DNA of 64,000 nt from Adineta vaga (taxonomy: Eukaryota > Rotifera), in assembly GCA_021613535.1 (NCBI GenBank), contig CP075496.1, positions 4,216,001-4,280,000 on the forward strand, written 5' to 3'. Positions within the stretch are counted from its first letter, which is position 1; every line of letters starts with the position of its first letter. Made by a program: the position numbers and the translations under genes. Positions 27,392 to 42,890 of this stretch are shown here, piece by piece. The notes beneath the pieces were generated by a model, which saw nothing but the letters and a program-made list of their open reading frames with translations, did no database searches and was not told where the DNA came from.

Positions 27392-28669
27392 ATTTGGGTG
27401 TTACTAAAAAATCTAAAAAAGAATCAAACGTAAGTTGTTTATGAAGAAAAATAAATAAATGAACAGCATTCATTTGCCACCATATCGATTGTTAATTATG
27501 GAAAGAAAACCCTCATCAATAGTACATATGGAAATTTGAAATAAATCAATCAATAAAATACAAATATCAATGATTTTATTAGAATTCATGATAAAAAAAA
27601 TCTGTTTTTTTTTAAATTAACGATTGTAGCGCTCGATGATCAATGGATTACTTGAAAATATTTCATGGATTCATCTAGATGACGTGACTATCGGTTAGGG
27701 AATAGAGGAAATGGAAAGTTCGAAAGAGAAAAAGAAAGAACGGAAAGAAAAATTTCCCTATGTTTTTAGTAATGGATACTATATGAACAGAAAAACAAGA
27801 ATTTGAATATAGATTTTTTCATTTTTCCTATGGTAAAATATCGAAAGAATTCTTTTTACTTTATTTATGTGAGATAACAGTTGTATATGATAGAAGTATT
27901 GATTTACAGTTGACCTGAGATGACAGATCGCTGGCAATCAGAGACCTCATTTCTCAGTCAATAGTTTTTTCTTTTCAACAGCGATACAAACAAAACTATC
28001 ACTGTCAAACGAAGAGAAAAATAGTCTTTTGCATTCTTTCCTTTCCTATCCAGCTGACGTGGTTTATCAGCTGGAAATGATTTTTTTCCAGTCAAAAACA
28101 CTAGACTTTCTTCTCGTTGTTTTCCTTTTCATGCACTTTGTACTTGTTATCATTCATTTGTATGATAACAAAGCTGATCCTTGAAACAGAAAACATATGA
28201 AACTCTCGATTAAAATTGATAACAACAAATAATGATAACGTCAATTTTCATGTTAGTCACGTTTCACAATGTAAGATGTTGTGATCATAAAAACAAAAGA
28301 TGCTTTGCCTTTTCTAATATCTCATTAATCGATGTTGATTAAGCAGGTGCAGAAAGAGATTGTGTTTATATCTTCAGCTCAAATGACGACTTAAGTTGAG
28401 GAATACATCAAATCTTAAGTCAACAACAGATTCGATCGATCGGTCGATTTATCGTCTAATGAAAGAGAAAAGACTTGGAGAATGAGAGAGAGAGAGAGAA
28501 AAAGAAAATATAGAAATAGAGAGAACATTTAGTGAGTATAATGCTGTTCTTTTTTTCCTTCGCCACATTTGCTCTATTTGTTTGGGTCGCATAACGTCCC
28601 TATTTCAACCTCCAAACTGATAGTCTATTATCTAAAACGAAAAAAACTATAAAGAAAAAGGCGGATAAA
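27392..28669. other. Divergent intergenic region
   Basis: About 1.28 kb between the divergent ubiquitin-eL40 (-) and purine nucleotidase (+) genes, presumably holding both promoters. A GA run lies at 28483-28499. No open frame or RNA gene recognised. Confidence 0.5.
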
Positions 28670-31340
<2,671 letters not shown>

Positions 31341-31544
31341 AATAAATTATAACGTTTTAGATTATCTTTCCGATATGTTTAGAGTGTGATCTGAATTCCT
31401 TTTTATTATTATTAGCCATGAGATTTATTCGAGAAAATAAGTGTATTGTTGTCAGTTTTGATAATGTGCATTTCACCCTTTTATTTGCAATAAATACGTT
31501 CGTTTATTATATAAAAAATAGACAAATAGGAATCGTTATAGTGA

Positions 31545-34500
31545 TTATGAAAAACAAACAGGTCCGATTTGAATATCAAAATTATCATTGAAATTAAATA
31601 GATTAAGGAATTCTATATCCACAATTGGTAGACGTACAGCTTTATTTGTTATAATTGATAGAATTGTTTGACCATAATAATTCTAAATTGAGAAGAAAAC
31701 ACAAAGCAATTTGAAAGAATAAATTCATGTTTTTAGGAAAAACGTACTTTGCATTCATCTTTAATAATATCATATCTCAATGAATGATCATTGATTGGAT
31801 ATACTTGATAGGTCATTCCGTTCTTTGTTCGTAATTTAATCTCCTGATTCATTGGATCAATGATTGTATTTCGACAATTGAATGTGATATTTTGTGAACC
31901 TTGTTCGGAAAGCATACGAAGAAAACGTAATTGAATCGTTTCAATATTGTAATGGATCTAATAATAAAGTTGAAAAGAAGACTCAAACGAATAATATTGT
32001 TTCATTATACTTCGACTTCTTGTAAGAGATCACTCATTAATTGTGTACGTTTCCCATGCACGTTAGGTGTTTGTAAAAACATATTTGATTGAATGAAACC
32101 AACTGTTGAATTTATACATGTTAATCGTTCGGTAAGCTTACAGTAAACAAGTACTGCATCATTTTTTGAACCTTCGTTAGGATCAATAAAATAAAGACCT
32201 AGCAGAGAAGAAAGATATTTTTCGTGAAAAACGATGGCATGTATAAAAAAAAGAGTTTTACCGTTAGGTTTTTCAGGATAATAATCAGCAATATCTCGAC
32301 AACTGCGAGCTGGATACATTTCACTACCATCGGGTTTAGTTTTTAGGGTAATTCGATTCGATATATGTTTTAGATCGTCAAGAAATTTTGAAGCAACTTG
32401 TAAAGGATCTTTAATGTCCTGATAAGGATTTGGAGAATTAAAGTATCTGAATCTGTCTGATGGGATATTGTATAGTTGTCCTATTTGAGTACTAGTTGCA
32501 AATAGATTCATTAGACTTGTGGCAGTCAATTTCGAAGGTGATGCACTGGAAGGTCCAGGTGGACCAGGTGGTCCAGCAACTCCACCATCACCTATAAGAA
32601 CAAACGATATATAAATATATATATATTGAATGAACGAATATCGAAATCTTTGTTTGACATACCACGAGCTCCTCGTTGACCTGGATTACCACGACTGCCT
32701 GCAGCACCTATACATATAGTAGATTTGTATAACACATTATTACTTTGTAAAGTTGTCTTACCGTCTTCTCCTGGTGGTCCGATCTAAATAAATTGTATGA
32801 GAAAAGAACAAAACTTAGAATTAGTGCAGGTTTGATCAAATTTTCATCTTACATTTCCTGAGAGACCATCATCCCCTTTTAATCCAGCTTCACCTTGTAA
32901 GCCTATTGGACCTCTAGAAGATATTTTATATAAATGAAAACAATGTTTGCTTTTTTTTATCTCTTCAGAAATCTGACCTGCTTCCACGATTACCACGGCC
33001 ACCTTTTTCACCTACATTACCTGCAGGACCACGAGCTCCGGCGAGTCCAGGTAAACCAATTGATCCATTGAGACCCTAATAGTGAAATATAATTATGTAT
33101 ACTACACGCTTCAACGAATGACTTACTTTAACACCAGTAATACCTTGCTCACCAAAAATACCCTTAGTACCACCTTGAAAAGACAGATAGAGGGAGAAAG
33201 AGAGAAGAAAACAAGTGTTTCAAGATATTATACAAGCAATTGTGTCACTTACGCGAGCCTTTATCACCAGTTGGACCTTTTAGGCCAGTTATACCCTTTT
33301 TTCCCACCACGCCCTACAAATGATTTTAGAGAAAATGAATTTCTATCAGGGAAACACGTTTGTAATTCATGAATATTAATATACCTTTATTCCTTTGATT
33401 CCTGTGTCCTGCAATAATAATAGCATTACATCAAAGAAAAATAAAATAATATCTGATTGTAATCGATGAAGTACTTACACCTTTGATGCCAGATATACCG
33501 TTAGAGCCAACTGGACCTTGTATACCCTTTTCACCAATGGGTCCAATATCTCCTTTCACACCTTGGTCACCTTTTGGACCAATTGGACCACGTTTCCCTT
33601 TTTGACCTTTCTGACCAGTTATTCCAAATAATCCTTTTTGGCCTAAAGAATAATTTAAAAAAAAACCAGTTTTCATTAAACCACTAGATAACGAAAACTA
33701 ACCTTCAATGCCTTTTTGTCCTAAATCGCCAACAATACCCTTCTCTCCTTTTGATCCATTGAAACCGACGTCACCGAGTGGCCCTTTTGGCCCTATATTG
33801 CCTTGCAATCCTACAGGTCCTTGTGGACCTTGATCACCCATAATTCCTTTGCATATATAGAATAAATAAATAAGTTATACTTGTCAAGAAAATCGTATAC
33901 CTTTTGGTCCAGTTTCACCAATGTTACCTTTCGAACCCACCTATTATTAATCTGTTTATTATACAGTATTAAAATAATAATTGAATACTTACGTCTCCCT
34001 GAAAAAAAGATTCATTTAGTATCAATCGAAATAAAACGTTTTTCGTTCTTACTTTTCGTCCAAGATCACCGGTAATTCCTTTCGAACCTTGTTCACCCTT
34101 TGGTCCTAAAAATTAAATACACATTGAATGATACAGTGTATCGAACGCTATTTACCTAATAAACCAATATCACCTTCTGGACCTCGATTGCCTGTATCTC
34201 CTTTAATTCCCTACGAAGAATCTACGGATACTAAATATTTTACATTACATGAAAAGCGATACTTTCAAGCCAACATGACCAGTGGGGCCTCTAAAGAAGA
34301 ATCGTTATGTTTTGATGACACGATAATACATATCAAATAAAATCTCACCGTTCTCCTTTGTTACCGACGATACCAGTCACACCTGTAAACATGAGGAAAA
34401 CTTTGCAATTGAAAATAGTTGTTCATGTTTAAGTAGATACCTTGTGGACCACGTATACCCTACAGATAAAATAAAGAGATATCTCAGTCAAATGCAAAGA

Positions 34501-37500
34501 CATATAGAATATCATATTTCCACTCACTTGTATACCTTGTACACCTTTATTACCGATAATTCCACGATCACCCCGTTCTCCTTTGTATCCACGGATACCC
34601 ATAGCACCTTGTATACCTTTTAAGCCAGTTACTCCGATTGGTCCTTGAACACCCTGAATTATTCCAATAAAAGTATGTTTCACGTCAAAAAAATCCTTTT
34701 GTTTATAATTACTTCTGGCCCAATTTCTCCGATCATTCCTAATTCACCTTTTATGCCCTTATAACCTTTACGACCCTAGAAAATAAAACACGGATTTTTC
34801 GTGAATATAGCGTGACGAAATGAGAAATTATTTCTGTGAGAAAAATAGTGAGTTTATTGATACTTTACATGATTTCCCATCGGTCCTTCTACACCTTGTT
34901 CACCATCATTTCCATCTGGTCCATAAAAACCTCTGTTCCCTTTCTCGCCAACAATTCCCTTGCCACCTTGATCCCCTGTAGAACGATAAGTATATAAATC
35001 GCATTTGATGCTACAAAAAAACAAACAAAGTATCCGACCTTTTTCACCTTGTTCGCCTATGGGACCTTGTTTTCCATTATAACCACGTACACCAGTAGGA
35101 CCATGCGTTCCTTGTGGACCTCTATATCAATATTTTTATCATATAGTCTTGCATTCATAATTAAACAAAGTTTCTTACTGAGAACCTTTATCACCTTTAT
35201 TACCCTATTTCAAAATAGCGAAGATTTCAGTCAAATCTTTTATAATAAAAAGGAATTTGTTGTTACCTTTTCGCCTCGTGGACCCATTATTCCTTCAGCA
35301 CCACTATTAGAAAATAGTATTGGAATGATACACAAAGAAAGAATTTCAAAACTTACGGAACACCTGTAATTCCTTTTTCACCTATTGGTCCAACATTACC
35401 TTTGTTTCCTTTAGTACCCTTCTTTCCCTAGGATGAAAACCATTTCAGTGATACATATTTTGATGAGAAATCAATACTCACTTTATTTCCAAGTAGACCA
35501 ACATCACCTTCGTCGCCTTTAAAACCTCGGACACCTTTGTATCCTACGGGACCTTGATTTCCATTCGGACCTTGTTGTCCTTTAAAACCAATCTAAATAA
35601 AACGATGTTGTAGACAGACAGATGACCGAATATTATAACCATTTGATAGAAAATGTTGAAATTCACTTACTTCTCCACGAGCACCTTGCCATCCTTGTGA
35701 ACCATTTACTCCTTTGTTTCCAAGTTCACCTTTACGACCGATGGGGCCAATATGACCCTAAGTGATTATATATCATGAAGTGTGGAAATGATATGTTAAA
35801 AGAATCCTTACTGGTTGACCAATATCACCTGGAATTCCAACAGATCCTCGTACACCTGGTTTACCTCTTCGACCCTAACCAAATATTATAGATATAAAGA
35901 ACAATCGTGCTTATTGACTTACCATTGGTCCTTGCTCTCCTAGTTCACCTTTCATACCTCGTTCACCTTTTCCACCTTTTTGACCTGTAGCACCTACTTC
36001 ACCCACTGTAATTACCGATAAGTAATTATGCTCATATATAACATATAATATAACACAATAATTACTTACCTAGACCAGCTGAACCCTTTTCACCTAGAAA
36101 CATTCAAATCAATTTTCTATCTTCATATGAGTCCATCATACAAATTTACCTTTTGCCCCTCGATTACCCTTAACACCAATTGGACCAATTCTTCCTGGAA
36201 GACCAATCTTACCGTCTGGTCCATATTCCCCTTCTTCTCCAAGATCGCCCTTTTCTCCTTCTCGACCTATTTTACCTAGCTGTCCTTTTTCTCCAATTAT
36301 ACCCTAGAAAAATGAGTTTCTCAATTATTATGCAAAACTACATAGATATTCTTACTGCTTCGCCTAAATGTAAAAATGAAATTTTTATAAAAAAGAATAT
36401 GATTTGAACTTTGATATAAGACAAAACACACACCTTTGATACCAGCAATGCCTGGCATACCAATGGAACCAGTCTCGCCCTAGAGATTATAATAGAAACT
36501 ATTCTATCAAATAGTAATTTAACTAACCTGAATGCCTTTGATACCTTTTTCTCCTTTTCTTCCAACTTTTCCAATCCATCCCTGGCGATGTTAAAGATTT
36601 CATAGATCATTATTAAAAATAGAAATGGTAGGAACATACTTTTCGCCCATGACGTCCTCGATCCATTCAAACCTGGTGCGCCAGCAATTCCCTATGATAA
36701 AAATAAACAAGTGGAGGATAAAACTAAAGGACTCTTGCCAATCTAACGTACTGGTATGCCTCGATCTCCAGGTACACCATAATCACCTATTGGACCCGGT
36801 GAACCCTTAAAATACATATATAAATACATGTAAAAGCATATGAATTCGATTATTTACATACCGATAAACCTGGTGTGCCCTCTGGACCGGCTGAAGAAAG
36901 CGAATATTTTATTTTTGGATAAAAATAATGACATGTATTTTCAATATTTTTTTCTTACGTTTTCCAGGCATGCCAGCTGGTAGTTGAGCATAAGAAATAT
37001 ACGGTGATGAAGATATCAATGGATTTCGACCTCTGAAAAATTGTGAAGGATTATAAACATGCGTCAATAGATGACGTTGAATCATAGTACGAATGTCTTC
37101 AATTCGATGTCTTTCAATACCATCACTAATCTAAATGTATAGAAAAACAAAGACAAATAATTATTTAAAGAAACTGATTGCATCATTTAAAGACAATACT
37201 CCTGAATCAATTGATTCTGAAAATAATCCAGTAGGACCTGATGCACCAGGAGCGCCTGGCATACCATCAGTGCCAGGTAGACCTACAAATGAAAAAGAGA
37301 ACTACAGCGTACAATTAATATAAACAAGTAACTAATACCTTTATGTCCAGGAACCCAATAGACTGCGGGTGTTGTTGACATTGTTGATGTTGTAGTTTCA
37401 ATTGTAGGACTTTCAATGGTAGATGATTGTACACTCGCTGGTAAAAATCGAGGCGTTGTTGTTGATGTTTTTCGTCGAGAACTTCGAGCCGTAGTATATC

Positions 37501-38812
37501 TTCTGGTTGATAATGATGGACGTTTCGACTTAGTTTTTCTTGTGCTAGAACGAACAGTAGATCTAGTAGTGCTCATTGTGGTATACATTGCAGTAGTTAG
37601 GTTCTGTTGTAACAATAGCACTGATGGTAGTAGCAGTAGTAGTCGTCGTTGTTGTTGTTGTTGGGATTGAAGTAGTAGCGAGAGTACTTGGCGTAACAAC
37701 AGCTGTCGATGTAGTCGTCGTTTTCCTGGTGCGTCTTGTACGTGGAGATGTTGTTGTAGAAGTAGTTAATTCTTCAGTAGTTAAAGTTGTAGATTCTTCG
37801 GTTGTAACAGTTGTAATTAACTCGGTTATTGTTGTTGTAGTTGGTTCTTCAGTAGTGAATGTCATCACGGTCGTAGAGACTTCCGTAGTCGTAACTGTAG
37901 GTTCTTCAGTCGTAGTTATTAAAGATTCTTCAGCAACAGTTGTGGTTGGCAATTCTGTACTACTAGTAGTTATCTCTTCCGTAGTAATAACAATAATAGG
38001 CGATTGTGTTGTTACTGTGGTCGACAATTCTGGAAGTGAGGTAGTCGATAGTTCTGGAATTAACATAGTAGTTGGTTCTGATGGTAATGTCGTAAGTAAT
38101 TCTGGAGTTGATGTCGTAGTTATTTCTAATGGTAAGGTAGAATGTACTTCAGTGGTTGTTAAAGGTAGATCTGTTGTAATTATGGTTGATTCTGTTGTGA
38201 ACACTTCTTGAGTAGTAGAATAAGTTATTTCTGTAGTCAGTGTCGATACTGTAGTAGTATCAAAACTAAGTGGTAATAAATTTGCCCATCGTTGTTTCCA
38301 ATATTCTAGTGAACAAAAATGAAATATGTTACACTTTTATCTTCATATTATCTAAGAAATGAAAAGAACATAGTCATTCTCATACCTAGCTGATCTGCAC
38401 AAACAAGACATGGACATGACGGATCATCATTGTCAACTTTTTCAGCTTCTGTGCAGTTACTCGATGCAACAACAACTTCGCAACGACTTTCACAAACAAA
38501 TGCTTGATCACTTTCACATCGACATATATCACAAAAGTTCGTCGGTGATATATATTCTTGATCGCCAACAGGAACCACTAAATGTATCGATAATGAAGTT
38601 AGCTGATTCATAATTCAATGAAAAATTGATTACATACGTCGACCATCATTTGATACACAACCAATTCTACTTTCTGGTGTTTGAGCTACGAAGGAAAACA
38701 ATAGAATAATCAAATAATCACTTTAGAAAGAAACAAACATACAATTAGCAATTGGTGCATGAATGATGGAAAAACAAAGAAATAATAAGGCATTACATTT
38801 GCCGTGAAACAT
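31545..38812 (-). CDS. Fibrillar (clade-type) procollagen with mucin-like insert
   Basis: Extracellular matrix protein. Start at 38812: signal peptide MFHGKCNALLFLCFSIIHA. A von Willebrand C domain (38600-38390; CDICRCESDQAFVCESRC, CPCLVC) follows. Then comes a Thr/Ser-rich mucin-like segment (38310-37340), and a minor helix GLPGTDGMPGAPGASGPTG (37285-37210) preceding a short non-helical hinge. The main Gly-X-Y helix spans about 36890-32540 in some 35 short exons, several of about 45 or 99 coding bases, sizes familiar from fibrillar collagens. The C-propeptide COLFI domain (32530-31545) has PARSCRDIADYYPEKPNG, FIDPNEGSKNDAVLVYC, EQGSQNITFNC and ends IQIGPVCFS. It lacks the two cysteines found at the equivalents of human C2 and C3. 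Inside the mucin-like exon, near 37600, the frame must move by one base to stay open, with no splice signals to explain it. Probably a sequence indel. Confidence 0.9.
37340..38310 (-). other. Mucin-like Thr/Ser-rich region of the collagen
   Basis: A single long exon of the collagen gene encodes a low-complexity stretch of TT, TTE, TST and PELSTT repeats, a likely O-glycosylation domain. The upstream part reads in one frame to TTISAIVTTEP (about 37603). The Thr-rich character resumes at once in another frame as LTTAMYTTMSTTRSTVRSS, and joins the collagen helix as VPGHKG. Codons gta, gtt and aca on the minus strand make the plus strand a Val-rich shadow frame, which I do not count as a gene. 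Confidence 0.75.
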
Positions 38813-39937
38813 TTCGAAGTTGAAACCTATTTACATCTTATATCTAAAATAGAATATAGTGAGCAAAGTATAGATCTTAAATTACATAACAATAATAACT
38901 TATATCCGATTGACTCCAGTATAACAATGATGAATGAACACTAGTGTAGCTTTCAGTGCAAATATTATATGTATTTATATCGATTCTAAAAGTTAACTTA
39001 CTTAGTGATATATTTAACAGAAAGAATTGACCTTGAAAGAAAAATCCTTGATAAAATATTCTACTTTCTCGAAAAACAAAAGAGAAACGTTCGATATCAC
39101 TTAAACATGTCGACTATAAATAATGTCAAGACATTAGTTCAAAATATAAACGATTTTAAATACAACTAATAATGATTTTCACTAATCTAACTACAAAACT
39201 TTCTTTTCATACATATATATTCCAATCATTTCTTCCGTAGGCTTATACCACCAAGCAACAAACAATAATTTATTTCACCCACAATCTGTCGACAATGATA
39301 ATTATACTATATCTTCCATATTCTTTTTCTTTAGTATATCATTCTTGTCCGTTCTTTTCTGTACTCTAGTTGCCGAGCAAGTTATCTAATAGATCGACAG
39401 ATGGATCGATAAAATTGTACAAGTAGAACAGAGCATGTTTTTGCATAATAGAAGAATGCAGATTAACATTTTCGATCAGATAATTATTTTTCTAACAATG
39501 TTATTAGGACTAATGAATAACAAATTCTAAATTTGATCATATTTTTACAATAATATATATATAGAACCGAGATAAATATCGATACACTCGAGAATCATTC
39601 ATAATGGTATCATTTTAATTGAATGCTGGATAAGATAAAATCAAGAATAATCATCCTTAAACGGACAATATAAAAAAGATCTTGCATTAAATTAAACTCA
39701 ATGTCGAATGACATGAAATGAGAGATGGAAGAAAGAGAAAATGTAAAACTCGTTACTTCCTGATATGAAATATATCTCAAGGCTTATTTGTAGGACAAAC
39801 AACAAAAGAAAAGTCTAAGATAGCGTGTTGTTAATATCTAACTACGTAGTGCGTGACAATATTAAAAAGGATCAAATTAGATAATAGTTTCTTTTCTTTT
39901 ATTCATCATTTTACGAATAGTCAGATCATTGAAAACA
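38813..39937. other. Divergent intergenic region
   Basis: 1.1 kb between the divergent collagen (-) and SLC45 (+) genes, so it should carry both promoters. AT-rich, with a short TA run near 39555. No gene or RNA recognised. Confidence 0.5.
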
Positions 39938-41776
39938 ATGGTTGATTTTTCCAAAGGACAAATTCGACGTCGAAATTCATATGAAGAATTTAATTCCGAT
40001 ACGGATCATAAGCATAAGACAAAATTGGATCTGATACGTTTGAGTGCAATTGTATGTGGAATTGAATTTTGTTATGCAGCAGAAACAGCATTTGTTTCAC
40101 CTATCCTTCTTCAACTTGGTTTACCTATTATATTTATGACTTGGATATGGTGTTTACCACCATTGTTTGGTTTCTTTCTCGTACCTGTACTTGGTTCATT
40201 AAGTGATAAATGTCAAACACGAATTGGACGACGACGACCCTTTATTATCCTGTATTCTATTGGTATACTTTTAGGTCTTCTTCTAGTTTCGAACGGTAAA
40301 TGAATGTTAACTAAAATGAAATAACGAATTTATTGCTGAATTGATAAGTAGGTCGTCGAATTGGACAATGGTTTGGTGATATTAAAGATCCTTCATCAAA
40401 TACAACTGAATTATTCAATGAAACGATCATTGAATCTTATCCATCTATATCACATAAATTTGGTACAATGATTACCATCCTTGGAGTTGTTTTACTTGAT
40501 CTTGATTGTGATGCATGTCAAAGTCCAAGTCGCGCTTATTTACTCGATGTAACAAATGTGAATCAGCATTCTTCTGGTTTAACAACATTTACATCAATGG
40601 CTGGTCTTGGTGGTGGATTAGGTTATTTTCTCGGTGGTATTCCATGGGAGAAAACATTTCTAACTCGCCTACTTGGAGATCAGATTCATGTTTTATTTAC
40701 ACTTGTTTGGATTATTTTTATTATTTGTATGCTATTAACTATAACAGCAGCAAAAGAACCAACTACTACTGCTATCATGGCATCAAATCTTAGTCGATCA
40801 GTTTCACGACAATTTCTTATTTCATCTCATCATTCATCGATGGATATCATTGAAGAAATTGATCAATATGAACGAACAGTAGTAAAACCACGAGATCGAT
40901 ATGCATCGATATCATCAAATCATATCAAAATTTCATGTATCGATTATTTACGATCGATTATTCATATGCCATCATCATTAAAATGGCTTTGTTTAACAAA
41001 TTTTTTCTGTTGGATGTCACTTGTTTCTTATTCATTATTCTTTACAGATTTTGTAGGACAAGCTGTTTTTGGTAACTAATGAAACAATACTCTAATCACA
41101 AGAAATCTGAATTGTATATTTTAGGTGGAAATCCACGATATGAATCCAATCATCCGTTAAGAGTATTATACAATGATGGAGTTCGATTTGGTTCATGGAG
41201 TATGTCTATCTATTCAATATCGTGTTCAATTTATTCTCTTAATATTCAAAAACTTAATGATTATTTCGGTAAGTTTTGAATACTTCATCGATATTCTCTT
41301 CTGAATAATTTACACAACTAATTTCAAGGTATTAAACGAGTTTATATTGGTTCACAATTGATTTATGCCGTTGGAATGTTATTAATGGGATATTTACGTC
41401 ATCGAATTGGAGTCATTCTTCTATCAGCTGCATCTGGAATTCTCTATTCAACATTATTTACAATACCATTCTTATTGATTTCGAAATATTATGCATCGAA
41501 TACAGTATGTTTATATTTTTATTCATTTTAATTTCTAAAAGAAAAATCATATCAACTGTCGATTAGTATGGAGAATCGAATATCCATGGACAAGTTCGTG
41601 GTATTGGTACTGATGTTGCAATTGTAAGTAGTATGGTCTTCTTGGCTCAATTATGTTTATCATCAACAATGGGAATATTCATTCATCTAGCTGGTTCAAC
41701 AGTAATTATTACTATTATTGCAAGTTTATTAAGTATATGTGGAGCTATTTCAGCAACACAAGTCTCATATCTTTAA
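39938..41776 (+). CDS. SLC45-family proton-coupled sugar transporter
   Basis: Twelve-helix major facilitator related to plant sucrose carriers and to mammalian SLC45A1-A4. Five exons (39938-40295, 40352-41071, 41125-41268, 41329-41504, 41567-41776) sum to 1608 nt, 535 residues. The ATG at 39938 precedes a short polar N-terminus; the first membrane span is LSAIVCGIEFCYAAETAF. The RIGRRRPFI loop between helices 2 and 3 is the family's MFS signature. DVTNVNQHSSGLTTFTSMAG and GGGLGYFLGGIPW match helices 4-5, and WMSLVSYSLFFTDFVGQAVF is the second-half SLC45 motif. A polar central loop (about 80 residues) separates the two halves. The protein ends ATQVSYL. Substrate, sucrose or glucose, cannot be told from sequence. 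Confidence 0.9.
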
Positions 41777-42890
41777 GTATAATTATTATTTTACTTATCA
41801 CATTAGATAGAAATAAATAAATGTTGTTTTGTTTGATATATGTCAGCGAATTTATTACCATCAATTACTTTAATTGAAGATTAAAATATAAGATGTATGT
41901 AATCATTGATTTATAATTATTTCATGACTGATTAAAAGATATTAATTTGATTTGTGAATTAATATTACTGACAGCTTTTCGACATATGCACTAGAATTAA
42001 TGAGAATAAAAAGAGAAACTATTGATAATTTCACATGTAGGCGCCTGAATAAATAAGAAAAAAACTAGACGGTACTCGAGCTTTACTCGACCACAGAATG
42101 CGATGCGATCAGTGTTCGTTAAAATGATTCCAAACATCATTTTTTTATATCTTTTTCTCATGTATCCTATCAGCTGAAAAACATCTGTTGAACGAAGTTC
42201 GCGCCTAACTTTCCTTCTTAACAACTTGATTTTAATTATCTCACTAAATTTCAAAGTCAAAATCGTTTTTCTATGAGCTTCCTGAGTACGTATAGAACGT
42301 CACAATTAATTTCTGATAACAGATTTTTCGAGTAGAGTTTCGGTATTTTTATCTTGTCTTTGAATGAAGTTTTACTGATGTACAAATCTCGAGATCATCG
42401 CGTAACTAAATGAGGACTTAACATGCGTACGTCGAGTAAGGTTATAAAGTGAGAAGAAAAGAAAACTCGCGAAGTACTACAGTAATGCTCAGCTCATTTT
42501 TCGCATCGCATTAATTATACGAAGAATTTGTTTACGAATATCATTGATTCGATCTAATAAATAATAGTTTTATATCTGCCAAAACATGATGTTTTCATAC
42601 ATATATATCTCTTTCTCTTTCGTTTTATTTCATGTTCATCAAAAGACAATAAGGAAAAAAAAATAAAGAACAAAAAAGACAACAGAGATGAGAGAAAAAC
42701 ACAAGAAAATATTTACAAGCGATTTTTCACTTGTTGATCAATCCATTTGGGTTTTTTTTCTCAATTAAAATAATTGAGTCAACATATATTGATACTTTCT
42801 GTGATAGAGATATTCATGTTATAAAGAAAAATATAATAAAGACAAAGTAACATATACACTAGTTGTCTTAATGAAATGATCGACCTAGAT
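41777..42890. other. Intergenic region between convergent genes
   Basis: 1.1 kb between SLC45 (+) and SRRM1 (-). A minus-strand frame at 41997-42260 (87 residues) shows no domain; the stretch around 42050-42500 is less AT-rich than its surroundings. I see no supported gene. Confidence 0.5.

Noticed and set aside
37624-38211. Long plus-strand Val-rich open frame
   Set aside because: It is the antisense of the Thr-rich collagen exon (acN codons read as gtN) and has no independent coding signal.
41997-42260. 87-residue minus-strand frame between SLC45 and SRRM1
   Set aside because: No domain, no acceptor or start context, and no protein-like composition.
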